Virus record (IMG/VR): IMGVR_UViG_3300033143_002274
Span: 1 to 64,000 of that record
Length of the DNA stretch: 64,000 nucleotides
Reading direction: 5' to 3' (one strand)
Origin: a virus
Made by a program: the position numbers and the translations under genes. Positions 1 through 6,857 of the stretch are shown in pieces (the stretch's first letter is position 1; each line of letters starts with the position of its first letter). The notes beneath the pieces are model-generated. The model was not told where the DNA came from, ran no database searches, and was given only the letters and a program-made list of their open reading frames with translations.

Positions 1-19
1 CGTTTCTCTTTTAAAAGGC

Positions 20-89
20 GGGTGTAAGACAGGATTCGAACCTGCGTCTTCGATATCTCGATATTCTATCCACTGAACTACCAGCACCC
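20..89 (-). tRNA. tRNA-like sequence with truncated anticodon arm
   Basis: The minus strand carries a good D-arm (GTTCAGTGGATAGAAT) and a good T-arm (GCAGGTTCGAATCCTGT), and the outer ends GGGTG/CACCC pair. Between the D- and T-arms there are only about 17 nt, roughly six fewer than a normal anticodon arm plus variable loop. They fold as TCGA-GATA-TCGA with no seven-base loop and no clear anticodon. No CCA follows the acceptor. It is probably a degenerate tRNA, best resembling an Arg-type body. The amino acid cannot be assigned. Confidence 0.5.
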
Positions 90-97
90 ATTGTGTT

Positions 98-172
98 TGG
101 AGCAGGTAGGGATGGTCGAAATCCCCCATCTGACTTGGAAGGCCAGAGTCTACTCCGATGTAGCTTACCTGC
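98..172 (-). tRNA. tRNA-Gly (anticodon TCC)
   Basis: The acceptor GCAGGTA pairs perfectly with TACCTGC. The anticodon stem CTGGC/GTCAG encloses the loop CTTCCAA, giving anticodon TCC. The T-arm contains GGGGATTTCGACCATCCC. Discriminator T and an encoded CCA follow the acceptor, as for most tRNAs in this phage. It is co-directional with the truncated tRNA-like sequence 9 nt downstream. Confidence 0.9.
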
Positions 173-186
173 ATGTAGTTTATTTA

Positions 187-654
187 TTAAAGATCATTGA
201 ACCTTGTTGATTCTATATAGAACTTATCAATTGATTCATTCTCTTTCTTGTTCTTATTCCATTTCTTTAAAAATTTATAGGCACGTTTCATCCGTATGCG
301 TTCTTCCAATGTCATGTTGATGAATATTGAATGTTCTCTTGCTACATTGTCATCCCTATAACTTTTATCCATTAACTTATTGTGTATGAATGTTACACGT
401 ATATTACCACGCACCATATCAGAAAACATTGTTGTTTCGTTGTAATTAGCTACATCTAATTTCCATTCAATAGGATGTTCATAGGCACTTTCATAAATGA
501 AATTAAACATATCACGTCTGCGTTTGTCTGACGAAAACACCTTACACACACCAGCATCATACAACTGCTTTAATTTAACTACACCCATAATGAGTACCCA
601 CATTATCAATGAGAATATCATCAAAATCCAAAACGCTTTTTGCCCTTCAGTCAT
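187..654 (-). CDS. Hypothetical membrane-anchored protein (155 aa)
   Basis: Residues 8-27 form one hydrophobic helix (FWILMIFSLIMWVLIMGVV), followed by a basic and polar soluble domain rich in Arg and Lys. This predicts a single-pass inner-membrane protein with a cytoplasmic C-terminal domain. Its ATG overlaps the TAA of the RNA ligase gene (TAATG), so the two are translationally coupled. It is the last gene before the terminal tRNA pair. I do not recognise the family. Confidence 0.75.
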   Translation of the reverse strand: MTEGQKAFWILMIFSLIMWVLIMGVVKLKQLYDAGVCKVFSSDKRRRDMFNFIYESAYEHPIEWKLDVANYNETTMFSDMVRGNIRVTFIHNKLMDKSYRDDNVAREHSIFINMTLEERIRMKRAYKFLKKWNKNKKENESIDKFYIESTRFNDL

Positions 655-1646
655 TACAGTCCCACAATACTATCAATATGTTTAAAGTACCATACTCGTG
701 CTTTTTTACCAAGATCCCGACTGATATCTTTTTTGGTTAAACCAGATGCTTCTAACACATCAGATTCTTCTTTCATCACATCAGCGAACACCCAAGACAA
801 AAAAGTACCTGTTTCTTCTTGGGTAATGTTCATGTCCATTTCAACAAGGTAATCAATACCCTGACATAAACGATTGTCAGTTACTACTCTGTCGATAAAC
901 TCTGCAACAGATTTGAGTTTGACCACATCAACTTCCACTAACTTTTTCACTTTGCTAACAGAATGTTTTTCACCTTTCACTTTAAACCAGAAGTCAGATG
1001 ATTCATATCCTTCAGTAGTACATTTCCACACAACACCTTCGCCAATACCATTTTTGTTGAAGTGTTTGCCTACTGGACATTCTGCTTCAACTTCATTAGT
1101 TATAGTAACCAAATCATTAGTATGTAATGCAGGATTACTGAAATCAATTTCCATTTCATACGTTTCAAATGAATTGATGTCATATATACCAAGATGCTTT
1201 AGGTAATTGAAATCAATTACTTCATCCAGTTTAGTATGGTCTTGTCGTACTACAATTTCACCTTCACCATAAGATATGGCGAACACCACAAACATCTTAG
1301 AGAGTTGTGAGAGTGCCACACCTTTTTGTATACCTTCACCACACCACTCACCGTATATTGTTATAGGTGACATAGTATCAACAGGCACACTGACACTAAT
1401 TTGGATTGATAATATATGGTCTTTGATAAATTCAACAAATCCATAATGACCTTTATCAACAATATTATTGCGTGATTGTACCTGATAAGAACCATCACCA
1501 TGTAATACAACAGCCGCATTAGTACCATGAAGTTTCACAGTACCTCTGAAAGCTAACGTGGGGGGCAACTCGTTATGGTACTTTGCTCTGTCATTAACAT
1601 GTTTGCATGTGCTTCTGAACTGTTCGATACTTGGAAACTTTATCAT
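654..1646 (-). CDS. RNA ligase, T4 Rnl2-like family
   Basis: A nucleotidyltransferase that would seal nicked RNA using ATP. Motif I is KLHGTN at residues 38-43, with K38 the predicted AMP-accepting lysine. A motif III-like IYGEWCG lies at 97-103, motif IV EGVVWK at 203-208 and motif V FKVKGEKH at 221-228. The length (330 aa) matches T4 Rnl2 (334 aa). In T4-like phages such ligases repair host-cleaved tRNAs or act in RNA editing-type repair. The nearby tRNAs fit a repair role, but that is inference. It starts 1 nt downstream of the J-domain gene stop in the same operon. Confidence 0.9.
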   Translation of the reverse strand: MIKFPSIEQFRSTCKHVNDRAKYHNELPPTLAFRGTVKLHGTNAAVVLHGDGSYQVQSRNNIVDKGHYGFVEFIKDHILSIQISVSVPVDTMSPITIYGEWCGEGIQKGVALSQLSKMFVVFAISYGEGEIVVRQDHTKLDEVIDFNYLKHLGIYDINSFETYEMEIDFSNPALHTNDLVTITNEVEAECPVGKHFNKNGIGEGVVWKCTTEGYESSDFWFKVKGEKHSVSKVKKLVEVDVVKLKSVAEFIDRVVTDNRLCQGIDYLVEMDMNITQEETGTFLSWVFADVMKEESDVLEASGLTKKDISRDLGKKARVWYFKHIDSIVGL

Positions 1647-1647
1647 T

Positions 1648-1929
1648 TTATAATTCCTTTCGTAACACGATCAACTTCATAGTCATATTATTCGCTGATG
1701 GTTTGCCGTTATGTTTATCAGGATGGCACAGGTGGATTAACGTATTCAGATCAGATCTGTCGAACTGGTTGGGGTGATCCAGTGTTGCATTATTTAAGAA
1801 ATCTTCACCACCCAAACGATTAATACGATCTATCAATCTGTTGTACCTTTTCACTGCCCTTTCAAACTCCATTTCAGCCAGAACGCGCTTCCTGACTTCC
1901 TGATCATATGATGACTGACTCACAAACAT
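1648..1929 (-). CDS. Small J-domain-like protein (93 aa)
   Basis: The C-terminal part contains LIHLCHPDKHNGK with the J-domain signature HPDK at residues 69-72. A basic amphipathic helix region precedes it (residues 10-40) and a short helix follows. A canonical J-domain has HPD between helices II and III, so this is a minimal J-like protein that could engage host DnaK. Similar tiny HPD proteins are common in tailed phages. Function in infection is unknown. It lies in an operon with the RNA ligase. Confidence 0.65.
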   Translation of the reverse strand: MFVSQSSYDQEVRKRVLAEMEFERAVKRYNRLIDRINRLGGEDFLNNATLDHPNQFDRSDLNTLIHLCHPDKHNGKPSANNMTMKLIVLRKEL

Positions 1930-1930
1930 T

Positions 1931-2305
1931 TTATAACTCCTTCAGTAATTCTTTTGCAACAAATGCTTCAATGGTTTCAATACCATGTATTGATTCCATA
2001 ATTTCAAAAATATCATCAGGTGCAAACGTACACGCAAATTTGTATTGTTCACCGTTGTTAATACGTAATACACCATCCATTACCCCAGTGCTAGTAGCAT
2101 CACAAAACGTTCCTTCGAATGTATCTTCGAATGAATCTGTGGGTGCTTCGGTTTTCTTCCAATTGATACCATGAGTTAAAATGTCATGATATGCTTTCTG
2201 AGTTATATTCTTGTCGAAGTTATAACCACTATAAAAAGACCATTTACCCACACCACCTGTTTTAAGAAGGTAGATCCATGCAAAATGTTTAGCTTTAAGT
2301 TTCAT
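1931..2305 (-). CDS. Hypothetical protein (124 aa)
   Basis: A soluble, acidic protein with several aromatics (WSFYSGYNF near residue 22). No motif is recognised. Its start overlaps the stop of the upstream oxygenase gene by 4 nt, which supports expression as part of the same early operon. Confidence 0.7.
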   Translation of the reverse strand: MKLKAKHFAWIYLLKTGGVGKWSFYSGYNFDKNITQKAYHDILTHGINWKKTEAPTDSFEDTFEGTFCDATSTGVMDGVLRINNGEQYKFACTFAPDDIFEIMESIHGIETIEAFVAKELLKEL

Positions 2306-2811
2306 AATTTTATTAAAACCCCAATAGATATAATTATTCTGGGAGATTCGCCCCCAACAACATCAGTGTAATGTTCATATAGATCTGGACGGAAGTACCA
2401 TGCATCCCCATTACCTACCATTATCGTTTCTTCCTCTATGATAGGGTTTCCACCATCATCAGGCTTATTCAACATAATATTGCATCTTATGTGACCATAC
2501 CCTTCCTGTAGGTTATATGTATCAACATGCTTGTGAACAAATCCACCAGCTTCTATAAAACTCAAATAAGTTTTTAACACTGGTTCTTCAATATAATCAA
2601 CACCTATCAACGTACATAATCTTGTTTGTAGTTCATTGATAAGTTCATTTTCTTTTAACTTTTCAACTCTTGAAAAGAATCTGTGCTCACCATTTGTGTT
2701 TGGGTTTAGAAGTGGACGCTGTAAATGCGCCCACTCTAAAAGATTATCCCTTTCAGTTTCACTTATAAAATTATGAACTATAGTATGATTAGGCATATCA
2801 GGTAACTTCAA
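2302..2811 (-). CDS. 2OG-Fe(II) oxygenase (prolyl 4-hydroxylase-like)
   Basis: The double-stranded beta-helix iron site is visible: HKHVD gives H95 and D97, H147 lies in YEHYTD, and R158 in ESPRIIISIG is placed to bind 2-oxoglutarate. The length (169 aa) is typical of stand-alone phage oxygenases. It should hydroxylate a protein side chain or a nucleobase using O2 and 2-oxoglutarate; the substrate is unknown. It is one of three such enzymes in this window (others at 50662 and 51182) but sits in the early accessory operon rather than beside the fibres. Confidence 0.8.
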   Translation of the reverse strand: MKLPDMPNHTIVHNFISETERDNLLEWAHLQRPLLNPNTNGEHRFFSRVEKLKENELINELQTRLCTLIGVDYIEEPVLKTYLSFIEAGGFVHKHVDTYNLQEGYGHIRCNIMLNKPDDGGNPIIEEETIMVGNGDAWYFRPDLYEHYTDVVGGESPRIIISIGVLIKL

Positions 2812-2814
2812 GTT

Positions 2815-3222
2815 TCACTTGATTTCTTTCACCTTAGTAATGATACCGTCAAAATGCTCAACCAACTTATCTTTGATGAATGGTTTGATATACTTAAGAC
2901 CTTTCTCAGTAATATCAAATGCAATCAGATCCATTGATTTGAGTTGTTCCCATTGGTCTTCATCTTCTTTAAGTACATTGGAGTTCATCAGATGTCCTTC
3001 ATCTGTTGCTTGTCTGATCTGACCAATCAAGATGTCTTTGTCAACACCTTCACGATTGTGCAGCATTATAGAACTAGATAAGTTTTCATCCCAGAAATCA
3101 TCATCGAGTTCACCACCTTCTGAAAACGTTTTGTAAATGTTCCATGCAGTATTACTCATGAAAAAATCTGCGATTGCATCAATCAATCGACCTTTGATAC
3201 CAATAATTTTATCTTCTGACAT
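2815..3222 (-). CDS. Hypothetical protein (135 aa)
   Basis: A predicted mostly helical acidic protein. The C-terminal half (about residues 85-130, DLIAFDITEKGLKYIKPF) has the pattern of a winged-helix wing region (hydrophobic ITEKG turn), so a DNA-binding fold is possible but weakly supported. It lies 3 nt upstream of the oxygenase start within the operon. Confidence 0.65.
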   Translation of the reverse strand: MSEDKIIGIKGRLIDAIADFFMSNTAWNIYKTFSEGGELDDDFWDENLSSSIMLHNREGVDKDILIGQIRQATDEGHLMNSNVLKEDEDQWEQLKSMDLIAFDITEKGLKYIKPFIKDKLVEHFDGIITKVKEIK

Positions 3223-3231
3223 GCTACTCTC

Positions 3232-3555
3232 CTAATTTCTGAAACGTTTATGATATTTACCAATGACCATATTACTGAAGAATCCACTATGGTCAACATT
3301 GATAACGGTTGTAACAACTTCTTTTTTACATATGAACAACATGTTTTCGAATACTTTAAAAACAGGTTTGGTGTCATACCCATATGTCTCGTAACAATGA
3401 GTCATGAATCTGGTGTTGTTATAAATTGAATTACAATCTTTCGATCTATAAAACACTCGTGAGAATGATGCTGCCACATCCCCATTTTCTACCCGACTCT
3501 TAAACCGTTCTTTGAACCTTACAAGAGCATGGTGTGTAAACCTGTGTTTTTGCAT
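3232..3555 (-). CDS. Hypothetical protein (107 aa)
   Basis: A small basic protein beginning HRFTHHALVRFKERF, followed by beta-rich sequence. The H-x6-RF start is seen in small phage proteins of RelE/BrnT-like size, but no catalytic site can be argued. The start is supported by the strong ribosome site AGAAGGAG spaced before ATG. The gene overlaps the end of the HTH gene by 37 nt. Confidence 0.65.
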   Translation of the reverse strand: MQKHRFTHHALVRFKERFKSRVENGDVAASFSRVFYRSKDCNSIYNNTRFMTHCYETYGYDTKPVFKVFENMLFICKKEVVTTVINVDHSGFFSNMVIGKYHKRFRN

Positions 3556-3764
3556 TGCATTCTCCTTCTGGTTATTAAAACTGCTACCTGTAGTCTTGAA
3601 TCTACATTTAACTTTTTCAAAATACGATGTACATGTTTCTGTACTGTTCCAGTGGCGATACCTAATTGTTTTCCTATTGCTATATTTCCCTTACCTTCAC
3701 ATATGATATCACATATTTCATTTTCACGCTTGGTTAAATCTTTTACCAAAACTTCAAATTTCAT
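3519..3764 (-). CDS. LuxR/GerE-type HTH transcription regulator (81 aa)
   Basis: The protein is essentially one HTH domain: LTKRENEICDIICEGKGN followed by the turn and recognition helix GIATGTVQKHVHRILKKL, the standard LuxR C-terminal pattern with Glu in the first helix and TVxxH in the recognition helix. There is no receiver or autoinducer domain. I chose the ATG at 3764, preceded by TAGGAAC, because a longer frame would run into tRNA-Met. It probably regulates phage or host promoters early in infection. Confidence 0.8.
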   Translation of the reverse strand: MKFEVLVKDLTKRENEICDIICEGKGNIAIGKQLGIATGTVQKHVHRILKKLNVDSRLQVAVLITRRRMQCKNTGLHTMLL

Positions 3765-3778
3765 ACTTGTTCCTAAAA

Positions 3779-3855
3779 TGGTGGGTCTGGATGGACTTGA
3801 ACCATCGACCAATGAATTATGAGTTCACTGCTCTGACCATCTGAGCTACAGACCC
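3779..3855 (-). tRNA. tRNA-Met (anticodon CAT)
   Basis: The acceptor GGGTCTG pairs with CAGACCC, then discriminator A and encoded CCA, followed by a T-run. The anticodon stem GTGAA/TTCAT closes the loop CTCATAA, giving CAT. The D-arm is GCTCAGATGGTCAGAGC and the T-arm GATGGTTCAAGTCCATC. It could be elongator Met, or Ile after lysidine modification; sequence alone does not decide. It is embedded between protein genes of the same operon. Confidence 0.9.
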
Positions 3856-3862
3856 GTAAATG

Positions 3863-4042
3863 TTAGCTTCGTCTTCGTTTGATTCTGCGTTCACCTCTGA
3901 ATCGTCTTTCAGCTTTGTAATAATGTTTATCTGATGGATCATCATTCCTACGTTCTTCGCCGTCATACAGTTTGTACGAACAGATCCGTTTATCTTTTGT
4001 TGATTGTGCAACCTTCGGTAAATTTATTGGCAACCCTTCCAT
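3863..4042 (-). CDS. Small basic protein (59 aa)
   Basis: The ORF starts at an ATG inside the last codons of the upstream 53-aa gene, with AAGGAC seven bases upstream, and ends 7 nt before tRNA-Met. The C-terminal third is very basic (ERRFRGERRIKRRRS), suggesting nucleic-acid contact. No family is recognised. The tight packing and good ribosome site favour a real gene. Confidence 0.6.
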   Translation of the reverse strand: MEGLPINLPKVAQSTKDKRICSYKLYDGEERRNDDPSDKHYYKAERRFRGERRIKRRRS

Positions 4043-4185
4043 CGTATTGTCCTTAATGTAATTAAAAATTCAACATCGGAATCAAACCTTACTCTGTTTG
4101 ATGCTCTGAGATAACTGATGACATAATCATCAGGCTTATTCCATATCTTTTGAATACATTTTAAAAACGGTTTTCGTTCTAACAT
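4024..4185 (-). CDS. Small hypothetical protein (53 aa)
   Basis: The ATG at 4185 is preceded by an excellent ribosome site (TTGGGAGGGTAAT). The product is moderately basic and begins MLERKPFLKCIQKIWNKP. Its 3' end overlaps the start of the next small gene by 19 nt. No domain is recognised. Confidence 0.6.
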   Translation of the reverse strand: MLERKPFLKCIQKIWNKPDDYVISYLRASNRVRFDSDVEFLITLRTIRWKGCQ

Positions 4186-4209
4186 ATTACCCTCCCAAGG
4201 TAAGTTTTG

Positions 4210-4371
4210 TCAATCATCACTCTCACAATACTCATTATAAACATGAGAATCAACCAAATCAGTAGCATCAGCTAAATCCCATGAAGGTCTTTCTTCCATC
4301 ACAGTTTTAGCTTGTTCCAAAACTTCTGGATAATTATCTTCCAACCATTTTTTAAGTTTTGAGAAATTCAT
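4210..4371 (-). CDS. Small acidic protein (53 aa)
   Basis: The start overlaps the upstream stop as ATGA (4368-4371), a hallmark of coupled phage genes. The product is acidic, starts MNFSKLKKWLEDNYPEVL and ends with Asp-rich residues. No domain is recognised. Confidence 0.65.
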   Translation of the reverse strand: MNFSKLKKWLEDNYPEVLEQAKTVMEERPSWDLADATDLVDSHVYNEYCESDD

Positions 4372-4715
4372 AATTTACTCCACGTAACTTCGATTGGTTC
4401 AATAAGATATCCGTTAGTATACATCCACCCACCTGAAAACACAGACGGTGAATCGTCACCAACGAATTCGATTTGGACTCTGGTTCTGTAGCGACCATGA
4501 TAAAGGTCATGACTCTTACGACCTGTTATTTTGATGTTGACTGCAATTTCATAATCCATTGCACAATTAGAAGGAAGACGATACTGACAACCAGCAAATG
4601 AGGAATCAGAGAATCCATCAGATTTTACTAATGTAGAAGCGTACTCCCATTCATCAGGTTTAACATTCAGTCCAATGAAGTCATTAGTTACAGTGTTAAG
4701 GCCAATACCATTCAT
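4368..4715 (-). CDS. Hypothetical protein (115 aa)
   Basis: A beta-rich soluble protein with a predicted sandwich pattern (alternating hydrophobics in residues 48-110, for example YEIAVNIKITGRKS). No catalytic motif is visible. It is translationally coupled to the next gene through an ATGA overlap. Confidence 0.7.
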   Translation of the reverse strand: MNGIGLNTVTNDFIGLNVKPDEWEYASTLVKSDGFSDSSFAGCQYRLPSNCAMDYEIAVNIKITGRKSHDLYHGRYRTRVQIEFVGDDSPSVFSGGWMYTNGYLIEPIEVTWSKL

Positions 4716-4735
4716 AATCTTCCCCTAAGTTTCTA

Positions 4736-5029
4736 TTAACAAGTCCAACCGCGTGAATCCATTTCATCAAACTCAGGATCTTTTTTACGGGCTACATTGG
4801 TCACTGCGTCAACCATATCTACCGCTTCATGACCAATATTATATGCTTGATATAACTCCACACCCTTGTCTAATATTTTACGTGCTTCCTTCATATGAAA
4901 CATAGCACTTTTATAGTTGGCTGATTTGTTAGCTTCTTCTCTATCTGTTGTTTCTGTATTAGGCCAGTATTTCTTACCTGTGAATACTGCCCAGTTACCG
5001 TTTGGAAGTTGCTTTGCGTTATATTTCAT
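4736..5029 (-). CDS. Hypothetical protein (97 aa), first gene of an early operon
   Basis: The N-terminal residues LPNGNWAVFTGKKYWPNT form a small beta unit like those in short phage proteins that read out a residue context. The remainder is helical. The start is 23-30 nt downstream of a near-consensus sigma70 promoter and has CAGGGA as ribosome site, so this is probably expressed immediately after infection. Function is unknown. Confidence 0.7.
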   Translation of the reverse strand: MKYNAKQLPNGNWAVFTGKKYWPNTETTDREEANKSANYKSAMFHMKEARKILDKGVELYQAYNIGHEAVDMVDAVTNVARKKDPEFDEMDSRGWTC

Positions 5030-5058
5030 TTTTTTGTTTCCCTGAGTTGATGTAGGGA

Positions 5059-5087
5059 ATTATAGATTGAAAATATGGGGAAGTCAA
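5059..5087 (-). promoter_or_regulatory. Sigma70-type early promoter
   Basis: On the minus strand: TTGACT, a 17-nt spacer ending TTTTCAATC, then TATAAT. This near-consensus host promoter reads into the 4736-5029 gene and the operon down to the RNA ligase. The same spacer end and -10 are found at 23728 and 59972. Confidence 0.85.
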
Positions 5088-5099
5088 GGATTATTTTAG

Positions 5100-5980
5100 A
5101 TTGAAAAGAAAGAAGGTTGAGATTACGCCTTTTATAGTATACCTTTCATCGGATTACCATACATGGGCTACATATATGTTGCCGACTTATCCACAAACGA
5201 CCACATATAGTGCGCCGTTTGTAATATACCGTGATTGCCTTTTTGATGGTGGCGTTTCCATTTACACTCTAAACTACTCTAGCTTCGGACTACCGATTGG
5301 GTATGCCTACCTTCTCGTGCGCTTTCACTAAAATGCTAATCTCTTTGCGGGATCATAGCACCCTTCATTCTTACAAGTAAGTGAAGGTTTAAATCACTTT
5401 CGTTTAAAGCAGGACAACACTTTTGCTTTTGATCGGACTCGAACCGATGACACAAAGATTAAGAGTCTTTTGCTCTACCAACTGAGCTACTATTTTAAGT
5501 TCACGATTATGTGGTTGTCCAATAGCTTCATACTCTTTTGGAGCACAAAATACCAAACATAACCTGTCGTTCGTCTTAGTCAGACTAATAAACCGTACTT
5601 CAAGTGTTTTACCACTATGATACTATGCACCGCGCTTATCCACTATAGACTCGCACTTATGCACTACTGATTAACCGTATTGCTATGTAATATTAGTATG
5701 TAGTGAGTTGGGTACTACCCCAATCTCTGTATATTCGTGTTCCTTCACAACCGAAGTTAAATGAAGCACTTAAACATACAATTCGTTCCACTACTATTAC
5801 GTCAGCCTTTAGCTCCGTATCAATGAAGCACATCCTTTCAGATGCAGGTTTCAGCTTTTATGGATTGACTATCCGAAGATAGCGATAGCTTGTGAGACTA
5901 CCTTTACAGATGTTGCCACCTGCTGTCATTGCCATACCAAGAACCCGCATTATACAGATCGAAAACTGATTGTAAAGTTT
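5100..5980 (-). ncRNA. Large structured non-coding RNA candidate (GOLLD/ROOL-like) with embedded tRNA-like domain
   Basis: About 880 nt without a credible gene, co-directional with and adjoining the tRNA cluster. Perfect inverted repeats are dense: CAAACG/CGTTTG (5194-5221), TCGG/CCGA with a 4-nt loop (5284-5295), CCTTCA/TGAAGG (5362-5387), TTAGT/ACTAA (5576-5588), TTGGG/CCCAA (5708-5723) and CTATC/GATAG around CGAA (5868-5881). Long-range stems include AGAAGGT/ACCTTCT (5111-5117 with 5309-5315) and GGACAAC/GTTGTCC (5412-5418 with 5514-5520), the latter enclosing the tRNA-like domain. Length, phage context, position beside tRNAs and an internal tRNA match what is known of the giant ornate RNAs GOLLD and ROOL. 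The assignment is inference and the ends are approximate. Confidence 0.6.
5425..5496 (-). tRNA. tRNA-Lys-like domain (anticodon CTT) inside the large RNA
   Basis: The D-arm (GCTCAGTTGGTAGAGC), anticodon arm (AAAGA-CTCTTAA-TCTTT, anticodon CTT) and T-arm (ATCGGTTCGAGTCCGAT) are perfect. The acceptor is broken: the 3' strand CAAAAGC would need GCTTTTG, but the 5' strand is AAAATAG, and no CCA is encoded. It therefore cannot form a normal acceptor stem in cis. A flanking 7-bp stem GGACAAC/GTTGTCC encloses it, which suggests it is a structural module of the larger RNA rather than a free tRNA. Confidence 0.7.
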
Positions 5981-6001
5981 TATTTACAATTAATTTAAAA
6001 T

Positions 6002-6084
6002 TGGTACTCAGGGTGGGAGTCGAACCCACAAGGGTCTGGTTTCTAAAACCAGTAGCTGTGCCAATTTACATTAACCACCTGAGC
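6002..6084 (-). tRNA. tRNA-Leu (anticodon TAG), unusual arms
   Basis: The acceptor GCTCAGG pairs with CCTGAGT (one G-T), with A and encoded CCA. The anticodon stem CTGGT/ACCAG encloses TTTAGAA, so TAG reads CUA. The T-arm GTGGGTTCGACTCCCAC is perfect. The variable region is only about 6 nt, while Leu tRNAs normally have a long variable arm. The D-region is expanded instead. Confidence 0.75.
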
Positions 6085-6090
6085 ATAATT

Positions 6091-6178
6091 TGGTGCGAAA
6101 GGGGAGGATCGAACTCCCATGATCATTACAATCGGCAGATTTTAAGTCTGCTGCATATACCAATTTCGCCACAATCGC
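6091..6178 (-). tRNA. tRNA-Leu (anticodon TAA)
   Basis: The anticodon arm GCAGA-CTTAAAA-TCTGC gives TAA. There is a long class II variable arm and the T-arm is GGGAGTTCGATCCTCCC. The acceptor GCGATTG/CTTTCGC has two central T-T mismatches. Encoded CCA follows discriminator A. Confidence 0.8.
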
Positions 6179-6181
6179 ATT

Positions 6182-6274
6182 TGGTGGTTGTGGATGGAAT
6201 CGAACCATCACAGTGTCCAGCACCTGTACAGGATTACAATCTGTCTCCGCTTAACCAATATCGAACTCACAACC
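6182..6274 (-). tRNA. tRNA-Tyr (anticodon GTA)
   Basis: The acceptor GGTTGTG pairs perfectly with CACAACC, then A and encoded CCA. The loop TTGTAAT gives anticodon GTA. A class II variable arm is present, and the T-arm GATGGTTCGATTCCATC is perfect. Confidence 0.85.
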
Positions 6275-6279
6275 TTGTT

Positions 6280-6366
6280 TGGCAGAAAGCAGTGGTATCG
6301 AACCACAACCCTTTCGGATCTAACGACTTAGCAGGTCGCAGCAATCACCATCATGCTTTACTTTCT
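6280..6366 (-). tRNA. tRNA-Ser (anticodon GCT)
   Basis: The acceptor AGAAAGT pairs with GCTTTCT (one T-G), with G73 and encoded CCA. The anticodon arm GCGAC-CTGCTAA-GTCGT gives GCT. A long variable arm and the T-arm GTGGTTCGATACCAC are present. Confidence 0.85.
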
Positions 6367-6371
6367 ATAAT

Positions 6372-6494
6372 TTATTTTGGGATTCCTATCCCCCAGCTTC
6401 TACGACATGCTTTCATAGAATCACGTTTAACATCAGACACCCATTTGAGTGCTTTCTTTCTGGCAAATCTTTTATCACGTTTCATTTTTGTCAT
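6372..6494 (-). CDS. Very small basic protein (40 aa) nested between tRNAs
   Basis: The start at 6494 has a strong ribosome site (GAGGAAAGTGTTATG). The product is highly basic (MTKMKRDKRFARKKALKWVS at the N-terminus) with two Cys-free basic helices and one Cys near residue 32. It ends 5 nt from tRNA-Ser(GCT). It may bind RNA or DNA. No family is recognised. Confidence 0.5.
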   Translation of the reverse strand: MTKMKRDKRFARKKALKWVSDVKRDSMKACRRSWGIGIPK

Positions 6495-6515
6495 AACACT
6501 TTCCTCTATTAAATT

Positions 6516-6599
6516 TGGCAGAAGATAGAGTAATCGAAACCCCAACGTTTCCGTTGCCACAGGGTTCAAACCTGCTTTGCCACCTTGACGGTATCTTCT
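6516..6599 (-). tRNA. tRNA-Ser (anticodon TGA)
   Basis: The acceptor AGAAGAT/ATCTTCT, discriminator G and encoded CCA match the style of the Ser(GCT) gene. The loop TTTGAAC gives anticodon TGA. A long variable arm is present. The T-loop TTCGATT is normal. Confidence 0.8.
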
Positions 6600-6696
6600 T
6601 TAAACGCTAACTAAAAGTTAGCGGTACTTTTTCAGTACTACCACACCTTACAATTGGAGGTGGTGATCCAGTGACTGAGTGAGTCACACACTAAAC
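6600..6696 (-). other. Multi-hairpin spacer between tRNA genes
   Basis: This 97-nt spacer has no gene but several perfect inverted repeats: CGCTAAC/GTTAGCG (6605-6623), GTACT/AGTAC (6624-6638), CACC/GGTG around 6644-6664, and GTGACT/AGTCAC (6671-6687), the last nested in CCAG/CTGG. It could be tRNA-processing structure or a small RNA. Confidence 0.5.
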
Positions 6697-6768
6697 TGGC
6701 ACAAAGTATAGGAGTCGAACCCATCTTTTGAGTCTTGGAGGCTCATAGTTCCCACGAACAACAATGCA
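6697..6768 (-). tRNA. tRNA-Trp-like sequence (anticodon CCA), degenerate
   Basis: The anticodon loop CTCCAAG gives CCA, the T-arm is ATGGGTTCGACTCCTAT, and the 3' acceptor ACTTTGT is followed by G and encoded CCA. The expected 5' acceptor strand ACAAAGT is absent (TGCATTG instead) and the D-loop is only four bases. It is either a pseudo-tRNA or a tRNA-like element. The 5' end is approximate. Confidence 0.5.
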
Positions 6769-6773
6769 CTAAC

Positions 6774-6849
6774 TGGTCAGGGATACACGATTCGAACGTG
6801 TGAAACTCGCGTCCAAGGCGAGGACTTTACCAGACTAAGCTAATCCCTG
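6774..6849 (-). tRNA. tRNA-Pro (anticodon TGG)
   Basis: The acceptor CAGGGAT/ATCCCTG pairs perfectly, with A and encoded CCA. The anticodon arm CTCGC-CTTGGAC-GCGAG gives TGG. The T-arm CACACGTTCGAATCGTGT is intact. Confidence 0.9.
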
Positions 6850-6857
6850 TTAAAACT

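Noticed and set aside
3817-4011. Minus-strand 64-codon frame overlapping tRNA-Met
   Set aside because: Needs a TTG start and reads through the tRNA; the overlapping 59-aa frame has a better start and ribosome site and ends before the tRNA.
5101-5331. Plus-strand 76-codon frame in the gene-free region
   Set aside because: No ribosome site, opposite to all neighbours, crosses several perfect hairpins of the proposed RNA and has no protein-like pattern.
5929-6528. Plus-strand 199-codon frame
   Set aside because: It is the reverse complement of five tRNA genes; the repeated GxxR-like peptides are translated tRNA T-arms.
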